DNA of 64,000 nucleotides from Janthinobacterium sp. J1-1 (GTDB taxonomy: Bacteria; Pseudomonadota; Gammaproteobacteria; Burkholderiales; Burkholderiaceae_D): positions 2,356,001-2,420,000 of the forward strand of contig NZ_CP132339.1 in NCBI RefSeq assembly GCF_030944405.1, given 5' to 3'. Made by a program: the position numbers and the translations under genes. The notes under the pieces are model-generated. The model saw only the letters and a list, made by a program, of their open reading frames with translations, did no database searches and was not told the origin of the DNA. Shown here in pieces: positions 17,833 to 25,827 of this stretch; position 1 is the first letter of the stretch, and each line of letters opens with the position of its first letter.

Positions 17833-18525
17833 ACCCAGTATAGCGCCGTTGAATGTGCCTACGAGTATTCCTTTGTACTTTATGTAGGTATATTAAGTAT
17901 CGGCGCCGGTGGCGCCGCTTCACCCCCTCCGGCACCAAGGTGCGGATTGTCGGGGGTTGCGCGCCCTGGGTCGTCTTGCTGCGCAAAACTCCTTGCCGGG
18001 CTTGCGCTTCGCGTGCGGCACGTTGTGCCTCACTCCAGCGATCCGTTACACGGACCTTGGGGCGCTTCCCGCAGCCTCCGGCTTCTCAGTACCTGAGACC
18101 GCTTCGCGGGCGGGCATCCACCTTCTGGGACTCGCGCTAACGCGCTCACCTCCTCGCTATGCGTGGCTCTCTCCTGGGTCGAGACAGAACGCGGATGCCC
18201 GCCCCCAATTCGGGCCGGGAAGCGGGGCTTTGCCCCCATTTGACCCGCGTCCGCCAGTCGCCTTTGGCTCCAGCTTGCGACCGCAATTCAGATGGCTCCC
18301 CCACCAGGCTGCGTCCTGGACCGGGGGCTGCGCCCCCCACATAAATGAAAGTCGGCCGCCTGTCACCTTTGGCTCCGGCTTGCGTCCGTCTTTCATTTTT
18401 GCGGCGCCCCTCTGCCGACTGTATTTGCTTCGCAAATACAGTCGGCAGAGGCCCTGAAGCGAGCGGCGAGGATTTCTGTAAGAAAGTTGGAGACTAAGCC
18501 GATGGGCTGCAACGTAGTCGGTACG
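17833..18525. other. 693-bp non-coding island packed with hairpins
   Basis: No credible gene is seen. The island is GC-rich inside an otherwise AT-rich element and holds many short perfect hairpins. Examples are CGGCGCC-GGT-GGCGCCG at 17901, TCTCAG-TAC-CTGAGA at 18084, CCGC-TTC-GCGG at 18099, GGGGC-TTT-GCCCC at 18223, GGGGGC-TGC-GCCCCC at 18322, and a 20-bp perfect stem at 18409-18451. A 30-bp direct repeat (core CCTTTGGCTCC) occurs at about 18252 and 18356. Candidate roles are a single-strand origin, an oriT or a structured RNA. Confidence 0.6.
18409..18451. repeat. 43-nt perfect hairpin (20-bp stem, TTC loop)
   Basis: CCTCTGCCGACTGTATTTGC is followed by TTC and its exact reverse complement. 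There is no T-run on either side, so it is not a standard terminator. It lies 75 bases before the left end of the IS3 element. Confidence 0.85.
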
Positions 18526-18590
18526 TGTCAAGATAGTTGTCGCATAATTCCGGTTTTAGAATGCGTCGATTTTGTTCTTTCCTCAGCGCG

Positions 18591-19643
18591 TCACGCGGCG
18601 CGACGCTGGTCAAGTTTGGACGGCGGGTTAAGCCAAACCTCATCAGCTATCTGCCATGCGCGTGGTGGTCGTTTCCAGCGCAACGGATGGCGCTCCCGCG
18701 CCTGCGCGTAGACCTCCCGCCGCTGCCGCAGGACGTCGTCCGCGAGGCCGCTGTGGCGCTGTTCCGGTGTGACGAAGGATAGGCCGCTATGCAAATGCTC
18801 GCCGTTGTACCAGGTGACGAATTTCAGCACCCATTGCCGCGCCAGCTCGATGTCCTCGAATCCATTCGGCGGGTAGCCTGGCGCGTACTTGCAGGTGCGG
18901 AACCAGGATTCGATATGGGCGTTGTCGTCCGAGACGCCGGGGCGGCTGTGCGACGGTGTGATGCCCAGCGTCTCCAGCTTGGACTTGAGCGTATGCGCCT
19001 TTTGCGCCGCGCCATTGTCGGCGTGCAGCACCAGCGGCTTGTTGTGGGGACGGTGTTCGCGCCAGCAAGCCCGCTCCATCAACGCGGCCGCCTCGTCGCC
19101 ACCCTCGCGCGCATGCACCTCCCATGCGACCAGCTTGCGGCTGAACAGGTCGATGACGGCGTACAGATAAAAGAACATGCCGCGCACCTGGCTGGGCAAA
19201 TAGGTCACGTCCCAGCTCCACACCTCGTTGGGGCCGTGGGCCACATGGCGCTGCGGCTCGGTGGCCTGCGGCGCCTTGGCGCGGCCGCGATGCTGCTGCT
19301 CTTGCGCCGCGCGCAGTATGCGATAGAACGACGATTCGGATGCCAGATAGGTTCCCTCGTCGGCCAGACGCGGCACGATTTGCGCCGGTGGCAAGTCGGC
19401 GAAGCGCGCCTCGTGGCAGACGTCGAGCACGCGCTGGCGTTCTTGCTCGCTCAGCTTGTGCGCCGGCGCCGGACGGGCCGCCATCGGTCTCGCATCGGCT
19501 CGGACCTTGCCCGTGCGACGCCAGCGCTCGACGGTGCGCGCACTCAAGCCCAGTTCGGCACAAGCCAAACCAAGAGGGGCGCCATCCTGGCAGGCTTGCT
19601 CAATATCGGCGACCAACTCCTGGCGCTGCGGCAACGCAATCAT
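18591..19643 (-). CDS. IS3-family transposase OrfB (DDE integrase domain)
   Basis: A 350-residue DDE transposase. The catalytic acids are visible as VWSWDVTYLPSQ, LVLHADNGAAQK and DDNAHIESWFRT, with the spacing of an rve integrase core. The N-terminal region (LGLACAELGLSARTVERWRR) is a helix-turn-helix. The ATG at 19643 overlaps the stop of orfA as ATGA. OrfB may therefore be made by translational coupling rather than only by the -1 frameshifting usual in this family. Confidence 0.93.
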   Translation of the reverse strand: MIALPQRQELVADIEQACQDGAPLGLACAELGLSARTVERWRRTGKVRADARPMAARPAPAHKLSEQERQRVLDVCHEARFADLPPAQIVPRLADEGTYLASESSFYRILRAAQEQQHRGRAKAPQATEPQRHVAHGPNEVWSWDVTYLPSQVRGMFFYLYAVIDLFSRKLVAWEVHAREGGDEAAALMERACWREHRPHNKPLVLHADNGAAQKAHTLKSKLETLGITPSHSRPGVSDDNAHIESWFRTCKYAPGYPPNGFEDIELARQWVLKFVTWYNGEHLHSGLSFVTPEQRHSGLADDVLRQRREVYAQARERHPLRWKRPPRAWQIADEVWLNPPSKLDQRRAA

Positions 19644-20131
19644 GCGTCCTCGCCGTCGGTCCACAGCGCTTCGTACTTTCGGGACAACACCAGCAGTGCC
19701 GCCGTCTCGGCCAATGCCTTCTCCTTGCGGCGCAAATCCCTTTCCAGCTCCCGGATGCGCTTCTTGTCCGTCGCGCGTTCGGTGGCGCCAGCTCGGTTCT
19801 GTCCAGCCGTCAAGGCCGTGTGGACTTCAGTGCGCCAGCGTTCCAGCTGTTCCACCAGCAATCCCTTGCGACGGCAGTACGCCGCCAATTCAGCCGCGTT
19901 CAGCGGGGCCGCCTCCAGCACCACCGCAAACTTGTCGGCGGAGCTCCATTGCTCGGGATTTTGTCCATCGCCGGGCACCGCGCGGCCTTGTTCGCGTGCC
20001 TGCTTGCGCCACAGGTACAGCGTGGCTTCCGGCACGCCGGTGAGCTGCGCCACTGCGGCCACAGGCTTGTTATGCGGCGCGCTCATTTGGCTGAGCGCGT
20101 GCTCTTTCTTCTCGTTGGTGTATTTCGTCAT
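19640..20131 (-). CDS. IS3-family transposase OrfA
   Basis: A 163-residue DNA-binding subunit. It starts MTKYTNEKKEHALSQM and has a helix-turn-helix (VAAVAQLTGVPEATLYLWRK). A second such motif (AAELAAYCRRKGLL) and a C-terminal coiled coil (DKKRIRELERDLRRKEKALA) follow, the latter suited to oligomerisation with OrfB. The frame extends upstream to 20185, but the ATG at 20131 begins the conserved sequence. Confidence 0.9.
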   Translation of the reverse strand: MTKYTNEKKEHALSQMSAPHNKPVAAVAQLTGVPEATLYLWRKQAREQGRAVPGDGQNPEQWSSADKFAVVLEAAPLNAAELAAYCRRKGLLVEQLERWRTEVHTALTAGQNRAGATERATDKKRIRELERDLRRKEKALAETAALLVLSRKYEALWTDGEDA

Positions 20132-20281
20132 CGTAAAATCCATCGCCCCAGGGCAGATTAGAACTCCAATTGTTGGAGGCGACAACTATTTTGACAGAGG
20201 GGGTAGTCGTGTAGCTAGGTCACTGGGGCCGGTGAGCGGGGAGTGGCGTCCCCCGACGCGGTGCAAAAATGCCGCTGCCGA

Positions 20282-20527
20282 TTACGGGTCTTCTACATGT
20301 GAAGTAGTCAGTAGCACCTCTGCTTCCATGACTAACTCTGCGGCTGAACAATTTAATGCTGCCGAGAGTTTCAACATCGTTTGGAATGTCGGCTGCTTGC
20401 GGCCCGTTTCCATCCAGCTGACGAAAACTCGCGCCACCCCGGCTTCGAGCGCCAGCTTTTCCTGGCTCCAGCCAGCATTTACTCTTCTTCGTCGCAAGGC
20501 TCGACCAAATGCTAGTGCTGGGTCCAC
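20282..20527 (-). CDS. Small XRE-family HTH regulator
   Basis: An 81-residue helix-turn-helix protein. The motif WSQEKLALEAGVARVFVSWM, then ETGRKQPTFQTMLKLSAAL, is the Cro/C1 HTH. Starts are limited: an in-frame stop lies just upstream, leaving the GTG at 20527 with AAGG about 8 bases before it. It probably controls genes of the element and lies between the IS3 and the divergent DUF1566 gene. Confidence 0.83.
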   Translation of the reverse strand: MDPALAFGRALRRRRVNAGWSQEKLALEAGVARVFVSWMETGRKQPTFQTMLKLSAALNCSAAELVMEAEVLLTTSHVEDP

Positions 20528-20696
20528 ATCAATCCTTCACTCATCTGAGAATGAAGGCTAAAGAATTTCAACTATCAAGTCTTTATACTATGGTATACAA
20601 TTAGATCATTTCCATAAGGAAATAAATTTCATTGCATAAAAAGCCATGAGTTGCTATCGTGTAGGGAATTATTAAACCAGATTGAGTGAGAAAATA

Positions 20697-21596
20697 ATGA
20701 AAAGTAAAACGGTAGCTATCGCAGCAATTTTATTGATGTTAACATCTTTGTCTTATGCGCAAGATAAAATTGACTGTGGTAAAAATGCAGAATATATTGA
20801 TAATAAAAATGGCACAATCAGCGATCCCAGAACAAATCTAATTTGGCAGATGTGTGTGGCAGGGCAAGAATGGAATGGGGAATCTTGTGGTGGAACACCA
20901 ACATGGTTGGATATGAAGGAGGCCACCATATTTGCCGTTAGTAATAAATTTTTGAAATTTAATGACTGGCGAATTCCAGAGTATGAGGAATTTTTAAGTA
21001 TTTTGGATGTGAGTGTTAATTCCGAATCTAAAGCAACTCTAAAGAATATACCTCCTCTACCTGGGTGTAATGCTTATCCGTATTCTAAAATTCTTCCTCC
21101 ATTAATGAAGGTTTCAAATAGTAATTTAAAATTTTGGACTTCTACAATAATAGAAGGGTCGGAAAATTACTATGGATTCACATTCTCAACCCTGTACGAT
21201 AAATTCTTAGGTGTGAGAGTTGAGAAGATACTCCCATCGAACGAATATCTCGGAAATGGTTTTGTTAAGCTTGTTAGAGGTGGCACGCCCAGGGGTGACT
21301 TTAAAAGCGGGAATTTTTCAAAAATAGCTGATTCATACATTCGTGAAAGTGAAGAAATTCTAAAACAACAGCAGCGAGAAGCCGCAAATATTAAAAAATG
21401 GCGAGAAGGAAAGTTTTCGATTGGGGATGATACATTTTGCGGTCCAATAATAGAAATACGGCGTCCACTGATAAAAATAGCTCTTAATGCGCAACTTCAA
21501 GGGTTTGGGAATGAAGCATGGGTAAAAATTTCTGATGCATTTCCGCCAGAGTACGGATGTAAAAATTTGAACGGTAGAATTTCCCCGTTGAAATAA
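20697..21596 (+). CDS. AT-rich exported protein with a DUF1566-like domain
   Basis: A 299-residue protein with a signal peptide (MKSKTVAIAAILLMLTSLS, cleavage after SYA). Residues 25-200 follow the DUF1566/Lcl pattern: a NGTISDPRTNLIWQMC strand, then FNDWRIPEYEEF. The last 100 residues are Lys/Glu-rich with a Cys pair and no clear family. The ATG at 20697 is chosen over a TTG at 20682 because it begins the signal peptide. The gene is strikingly AT-rich against its neighbours. It is the only obvious cargo gene; its function is unknown. Confidence 0.75.
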   Translation: MKSKTVAIAAILLMLTSLSYAQDKIDCGKNAEYIDNKNGTISDPRTNLIWQMCVAGQEWNGESCGGTPTWLDMKEATIFAVSNKFLKFNDWRIPEYEEFLSILDVSVNSESKATLKNIPPLPGCNAYPYSKILPPLMKVSNSNLKFWTSTIIEGSENYYGFTFSTLYDKFLGVRVEKILPSNEYLGNGFVKLVRGGTPRGDFKSGNFSKIADSYIRESEEILKQQQREAANIKKWREGKFSIGDDTFCGPIIEIRRPLIKIALNAQLQGFGNEAWVKISDAFPPEYGCKNLNGRISPLK

Positions 21597-21701
21597 CGAC
21601 CGTTATTTGGATGCCTTTCAAAACGATGAAAAAGACAATTTTTGCTATACATATTAGTATGGATTGCTGTCCATTAATCAATGTTTTAGAAAGGTGTCAT
21701 T

Positions 21702-22280
21702 ATGGCTCTTGTTGGATATGCCCGGGTTAGTACTCACGAGCAAAACTTGGATTTGCAAGTTGATGCACTTAAAGGTGCTGGGTGCAATTTGATTTACACC
21801 GAACAAGCGAGTGGGAAGTCCGCTAGGAAAAGCGACCGGCCGGAACTGGATCATTGTCTACGAGCTCTGCGTCCAGGCGATACCCTCGTGGTCTGGCGGT
21901 TGGACCGCCTTGGCCGTAACCTTCACGACTTGATCTCTATTATCAACGCAATGGAAGCTCAGGTAATTGGATTTCGCTCGCTGACAGAGGCAATTGACGC
22001 AACTGGCCCCACCGGGAAATTGATTTTGCACATGTTCGCGGCACTTGCCGAATTTGAGCGAGCCCTGATCCGAGAGCGTACTTTGGCTGGCCTTGCTGCC
22101 GCTAGGAGTCGTGGCCGATTGGGCGGACGCCGTCGAGCACTGTCCGAAGTAGATGCCCGGGCAGCAGTGGCCCTACTGACGCAACCAGGAATTCAAGTAA
22201 ACGATATTTGCAAGCGTTTTAATGTGTCGCGTTCGACACTGTATAACTATGCGAGCGCGCTCAAGCCAAGCCCGAAGTAA
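21702..22280 (+). CDS. Small serine resolvase/invertase
   Basis: A 192-residue Tn3-type resolvase. The N-terminus ALVGYARVSTHEQNLDLQ carries the catalytic serine at residue 10. The motifs VVWRLDRLGRNLHDL and FAALAEFERALIRERT follow. The C-terminal helix-turn-helix reads INDICKRFNVSRSTLYNY-like (VNDICKRFNVSRSTLY). In a plasmid-like element such an enzyme usually resolves multimers. Its 3' end overlaps the convergent rep gene by 20 bases. Confidence 0.93.
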   Translation: MALVGYARVSTHEQNLDLQVDALKGAGCNLIYTEQASGKSARKSDRPELDHCLRALRPGDTLVVWRLDRLGRNLHDLISIINAMEAQVIGFRSLTEAIDATGPTGKLILHMFAALAEFERALIRERTLAGLAAARSRGRLGGRRRALSEVDARAAVALLTQPGIQVNDICKRFNVSRSTLYNYASALKPSPK

Positions 22281-23442
22281 AGTTAATTTTCGGCGGGCAT
22301 GCTCCCTTGACCCCTACTACGGTTTTGGTTTCCCCGGTCAAGGTCAGCCAGCCAGGAGGGATCGAAGAATAGCCGGCATAAAGGGCCGCGAGCATAATCG
22401 CTGTGGTCAAGGCTTCCCGTTCCTTCACCTGAGCGACCGCCTCACGCTGATGGGATAGCACTACTGCTCTCCAGCCATCCGGGGAAATTGCTCCCAGTCG
22501 TTCTCCCGGAGCAGGCGGCGTTGTTGCGCCGTCTTCTATTGCTGTTTTGGCGGCCCTGGCTGTGCCATAGAACGAAAGAACGTGCTTCCCTTTGATGTCG
22601 GTGGCATACTCAGAAAAATGACGCTTCGCAGCTGCAATTACAGCAGGATCGGAGACTTGAGCAATGATGCGCAGGAGGTCAATCGGGGTCAAACTGTCTT
22701 GCTTTTCTGAAAAACCCATGTTTTTTACGCTGTATGCCACCGCCTTGGCAGCATCGACGGCCGAAACTAGAGCTACAGCCGACTGTGCAGCCATGCAGAC
22801 TTTTATACCTGCTTTTTTACCAGCCTCCGACCAGCGACCAGCAACTAGCGCGTATGCATCGTCGAGAACTGAAAGCCGATTACGTCCTTTGATCTCCTTA
22901 GTTACTGCCCAGTCGCACAGAAACGATACGTGAAAATGAGGATGCCAGCCGTTAGCTGAAAAGGTCACCTCAAGACGTCGGATGCAACCCACGATTCCGA
23001 GGTCATTAGAAAGGTTTTTCCAGATTGACTTGCTGCGAAGTGCTCTCCATGTATTGTTCAGACGTTCAAGCACAACGACAAGGGGCTCACCAAAGTAGTG
23101 TGGAACAGTAAATACTGCATCTACCATAAAGCCGCCTTGAGCGTAATGTGCTGCGACTACTTCGGCGACCGTGCGCTTATCCCGGGCCATCTTGTTGTGA
23201 TGACACACGGGACAAACATGGTGAGCATCGCAAATCATCAGACCCCCCAAGCGGGTTTTACCGTCTTTGGTTGCCGTAACAGTGACGGGCGAACTACCCA
23301 AGCGATGGCGTAAACAAGCACTGGCCCGGTGTGTAGGTAAGGCGATACGGACGGCATTTTGAAGAGCAAGGCGTTCGTTCTTGTTCCATTCCCGGTTGCG
23401 CAGCGGGGTAGTGAAAACAAGCGAAGTAAAAGAAGAAGACAT
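22261..23442 (-). CDS. rep: Rolling-circle replication initiator (Rep_1/pC194 type)
   Basis: A 393-residue HUH endonuclease that nicks one strand at a double-strand origin. Zinc-ligand cysteines are at about residues 71, 77 and 80 (ICDAHHVCPVC). The metal-binding HUH motif is WHPHFHVSF, with His at about 167, 169 and 171. The catalytic tyrosine motif is AYSVKNM, with Tyr237 and Lys240. The start at 23442 follows GGAG by seven bases; an upstream in-frame ATG at 23475 lacks one. A Rep of this type in a serine-integrase element suggests an integrated rolling-circle plasmid. Confidence 0.88.
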   Translation of the reverse strand: MSSSFTSLVFTTPLRNREWNKNERLALQNAVRIALPTHRASACLRHRLGSSPVTVTATKDGKTRLGGLMICDAHHVCPVCHHNKMARDKRTVAEVVAAHYAQGGFMVDAVFTVPHYFGEPLVVVLERLNNTWRALRSKSIWKNLSNDLGIVGCIRRLEVTFSANGWHPHFHVSFLCDWAVTKEIKGRNRLSVLDDAYALVAGRWSEAGKKAGIKVCMAAQSAVALVSAVDAAKAVAYSVKNMGFSEKQDSLTPIDLLRIIAQVSDPAVIAAAKRHFSEYATDIKGKHVLSFYGTARAAKTAIEDGATTPPAPGERLGAISPDGWRAVVLSHQREAVAQVKEREALTTAIMLAALYAGYSSIPPGWLTLTGETKTVVGVKGACPPKINFTSGLA

Positions 23443-24126
23443 GGACGCACTCCGTAGTGCGTCGCGTCCCAGCATACTAAATAGCTGGCCTCAATAACCC
23501 CTTTCGGAGCCTCTAAATTTTTCCTCTCGTGCCAGTTGCGACGAGGTTCATAAGGTAGCTTTTTTGCTAAACCAATTTTGATGATCAGTAGCAATTATGC
23601 CAACTCCAACGTTTGTTGGAGACGTAAGATAATGCCATAAAGCTGTATGGATGTACAGTCCCTGGGGTTTTCTCATATTGGCGGAACCCGTTTGCAAATT
23701 ACACACAGAAAGTTGAAGTCTCGCACTATACTTAATGGAAGAGGAAACAATGCACCGCCGGAGTGTCAAGTTCATCAGCATTAAAGTGGACTGGGGAGGT
23801 CATTAACGTGCCAGGCCATAGGTCTGGCTATTCTCGCGGGGGGAGGGCAGGCGCCCTTGGTTCTTCCCCCGCACCCCAGTATCGTACTTAACGGTTTTTT
23901 TGTATAGATAGGCCGGGAGCGATTACGACTTAGGAGTGCCTAGAATTGTTGTAGCGACTCAGCTACTACACCGTGCGCGTCCAACACTATCATGGGATCG
24001 GTAGTTACGTAGGCGCTTAATTTAAATGGAATTTGTGCTTCAAACGTCGAGTCAATGCAACAAGAAGCAGCGCTAGACCGGTACGCCTTCCGGATTCACA
24101 CTGCTAAATCGGACCTGCGCTTAAAT
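23443..24126. other. 684-bp region upstream of rep; candidate origin
   Basis: No convincing gene is present apart from a 23-codon reading frame at 23735-23806, which has a GAGG-type site before its second ATG. Inverted repeats include CTCCAAC-GTTT-GTTGGAG at 23605, GCCAG/CTGGC at 23811-23829, and GCGGGGG/CCCCCGC at 23836-23872 with an inner GGGC-AGGC-GCCC hairpin. Rolling-circle origins usually lie just upstream of rep within such hairpins, so the nick site may be here. Confidence 0.4.
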
Positions 24127-24351
24127 TTACTTCATTGCTTTAAACCCAAATTCCTCAGCAGCTTCAAGAGAGCGGGCGCGCGCCTCAATTAGCAGTTTAA
24201 AAAGTTGATCTTCAATTAGAGTTGCGCCGTGTTGCTCAAAAATGGCGCTCAGCCTTTCGATTGCGGTGAGATAAATCAAGCGTTTGGACAATTCCAAACC
24301 ATCGTTGTAGTTTGGTTGGTTCATTTCTTGAATGTTGCTATTTTTTACCAT
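24127..24351 (-). CDS. Small hypothetical protein of the element
   Basis: A 74-residue, mostly helical acidic protein (AIERLSAIFEQHGATLIEDQ, then ARARSLEAAEEFGFKAMK). I do not recognise the family. The ATG at 24351 is preceded by AGGAAA at a good distance, and the upstream sequence is AT-rich, so it is likely a real gene. It could be an accessory regulator or partner of the Rep region. Confidence 0.6.
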   Translation of the reverse strand: MVKNSNIQEMNQPNYNDGLELSKRLIYLTAIERLSAIFEQHGATLIEDQLFKLLIEARARSLEAAEEFGFKAMK

Positions 24352-24789
24352 TATGTTTCCTTTCGGGTTAGTTTGTTTCCAAGGATCGTTCCTCAGGGTT
24401 GAGTGCAGAACGTCCTTGAAGAGCCAAGCTAACTGCCGGGGAAATGAGGCATATTAAGTGTAACTGATCACTTGGTAATGAATCAAGATATTTTTCCTTG
24501 AAGATTTAACTCGGCTCGGCCATTGCATACGTCCACGTCACTTTTTCGTTGAGTGTTTTTACATGAGCAATCCACTGTTTGGCTTGAAATGCCAGCAGGA
24601 GACCGGACTCAAACGCCACTGCATGTCCGGTTTGAAATGAGAACAAGTGTCGAAGTTTAGGAGGGTACTCCACACTATGCTTGCGTAGGCCGGTTGCTAA
24701 TCCCGTGTACTTACCTTGATACGTATCATTATCACAACCCCTCTCTGGAGGTCGATGGGCAAGGGTGGAAGTTAAATATATTTTCGCTG
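24352..24789. other. 438-bp right end of the element, non-coding
   Basis: I see no gene. It holds a 7-bp inverted repeat (ACCGGAC at 24601, GTCCGGT at 24626) and the upstream region of the small gene at 24351. The last bases, together with the first bases inside attL, would form attP in the excised circle. Confidence 0.45.
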
Positions 24790-24815
24790 TTAGTGCCCGG
24801 AGGGCTGGGTCAGGG
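24788..24815. other. attR of the radC-integrated element
   Basis: Element sequence (tagtgcccggaGG) passes into RadC codons (gctgggtcagggtgcc) at the GG at 24802-24803. Joining the radC halves through this GG restores a continuous frame reading T-L-T-Q-P-S-V-Y. Confidence 0.8.
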
Positions 24816-25251
24816 TGCCCCGGAACATTTCGCGTGTCGTGATCAGGCGGTTCTTGACGTCCATGAACAGTACATGGAACGATTCATGCCCGAGGTTGCC
24901 CATGGTGATGCGCAGATAGTCCTTGACCGCATGCGGTGAGCTCAGCACCTGGCCCGATTGCAGGTCTTCGACAATCGCGCGCCGCGCCAGTTCCATCACC
25001 GCCTGCAGCTGGGCGAACTTGGCGCTGCCCATGCCGTGCACGGCCGAGAAATTGACCAGGCTGGCGCCGAACAGGCCGCGCAGCGAACCGAAGTGCTCGA
25101 CCGTGTCGCGCGCCAGCTGCACCGCGCTCTTGCCACGCACGCCAGTACGCAGGAAGACAGCCAGCAATTCCGCATCCGACAGCGTGTGCGCGCCATCCTC
25201 GATCAGCCGTTCCCGGGGCCGCTCGCGGGCGGGCCAGTCCTTGATTGCCAT
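24790..25251 (-). pseudogene. radC: radC 5' part, truncated by the integrated element
   Basis: This encodes the first about 150 residues of RadC, starting MAIKDWPARERPRERL, with the helix-hairpin-helix region (NFSAVHGMGSAKFAQLQAVM) and FMDVKNRLITTREMF. RadC sequence ends at GTLTQ, after which four element-encoded residues (PSGH) lead to a stop. The JAMM metal centre is on the other fragment, so this product cannot have the metalloprotease-like activity. The original start and promoter are intact, so a truncated protein may still be made. Confidence 0.93.
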
Positions 25252-25361
25252 ATTGCTCTCCCGTGTAGTGCGGCAGGGACATCCTTTGACGACGCAATGG
25301 GGCGGGCGCGGCCAGTGTGGCTTACAATATCGTTTTGCATCAGTTATCTGAAAACATCACT

Positions 25362-25817
25362 ATGTCCAACCAGCAACCAGCAGTCGTCACCAAAGCGGCC
25401 TACCTCACTCTGCATTATCGTCTTGCTACTGTGGACGGTACTGATATTGTCACTACCTTCAACGGAAATCCCGCGACCCTGATGCTGGGGCAGAACCAGC
25501 TGGCGCCGTTCCTGGAAGAGCGTTTGCTGGGCTTGCCGGAAGGCACGCACACCACTTTCGAGCTGGCCGCCAGCGAAGGCTTCGGCGAGCGCCACCCTGA
25601 CCTGGTGCAATCGGTCACGCGCGCCACCCTGGACGAAAACTCGGTGCCGGGCGCCGACTACAAGATCGGCGACCTGGTCGACTTTGCCGCCCCCGGTGGC
25701 GGCCGTTTTGCCGGCGTCCTGCGCGAGCTGCGCGACGACTCCGCCCTGTTCGACTTCAATCACCCGCTGGCCGGACAGCCGCTGCGTTTTGAAGTCAAAC
25801 TGATATCCGTGCTGTAA
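25362..25817 (+). CDS. fkpB: FKBP-type peptidyl-prolyl isomerase (SlpA/FkpB type)
   Basis: A 151-residue cytoplasmic prolyl isomerase/chaperone. It has the two-domain SlpA layout: an FKBP half with [15 protein letters not shown] and [12 protein letters not shown], and an inserted IF flap around [15 protein letters not shown]. The C-terminal strand is [11 protein letters not shown]. The start at 25362 begins MSNQQP; upstream codons are open but lack support. It precedes ispH by about 10 bases, an arrangement conserved in many proteobacteria. Confidence 0.93.
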   Translation: MSNQQPAVVTKAAYLTLHYRLATVDGTDIVTTFNGNPATLMLGQNQLAPFLEERLLGLPEGTHTTFELAASEGFGERHPDLVQSVTRATLDENSVPGADYKIGDLVDFAAPGGGRFAGVLRELRDDSALFDFNHPLAGQPLRFEVKLISVL

Positions 25818-25827
25818 GGAGATGTCC

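Larger units (their letters stand above)
18526..20196 (-). mobile_element. IS3-family insertion sequence, about 1.67 kb
   Basis: The ends are an 18-bp inverted repeat pair differing at one position: TGTCAAGATAGTTGTCGC at 18526 and GCGACAACTATTTTGACA ending at 20196. They begin and end TG...CA, as IS3 elements do. Two overlapping genes, orfA and orfB, lie between them on the minus strand. No target duplication is visible in the immediate flanks, so the element may have recombined or one flank may be deleted. Confidence 0.88.
15154..24803. mobile_element. 9.65-kb integrative element inserted in radC (serine integrase plus rolling-circle Rep)
   Basis: The element splits radC, whose two parts lie in the same orientation on either side. 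Its left end carries the large serine integrase reading inward. It also encodes a Rep_1-type rolling-circle initiator, a small resolvase, a replication-relaxation-like protein and an XRE regulator. Its codon and base composition (AT-rich integrase and DUF1566 genes) differ clearly from the flanks. An IS3 and a MITE-like element have inserted within it. I see no relaxase or conjugation genes, so it is best read as an integrated plasmid or a non-self-transferable (possibly mobilisable) element. Confidence 0.88.

Noticed and set aside
18789..20561. 590-codon plus-strand frame across IS3 and the XRE gene
   Set aside because: Antisense to the transposase genes, which have clear catalytic motifs.
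23548..23781. 77-codon minus-strand frame upstream of rep
   Set aside because: No ribosome site and no recognisable composition; it lies in the likely origin region.
15154..24803. Defence island or toxin-antitoxin system in the element
   Set aside because: No restriction, nuclease-toxin, retron or CRISPR motifs were found; the XRE regulator has no toxin-like partner.
24694..24939. 81-codon plus-strand frame crossing attR
   Set aside because: It spans the element-radC junction and is antisense to radC.
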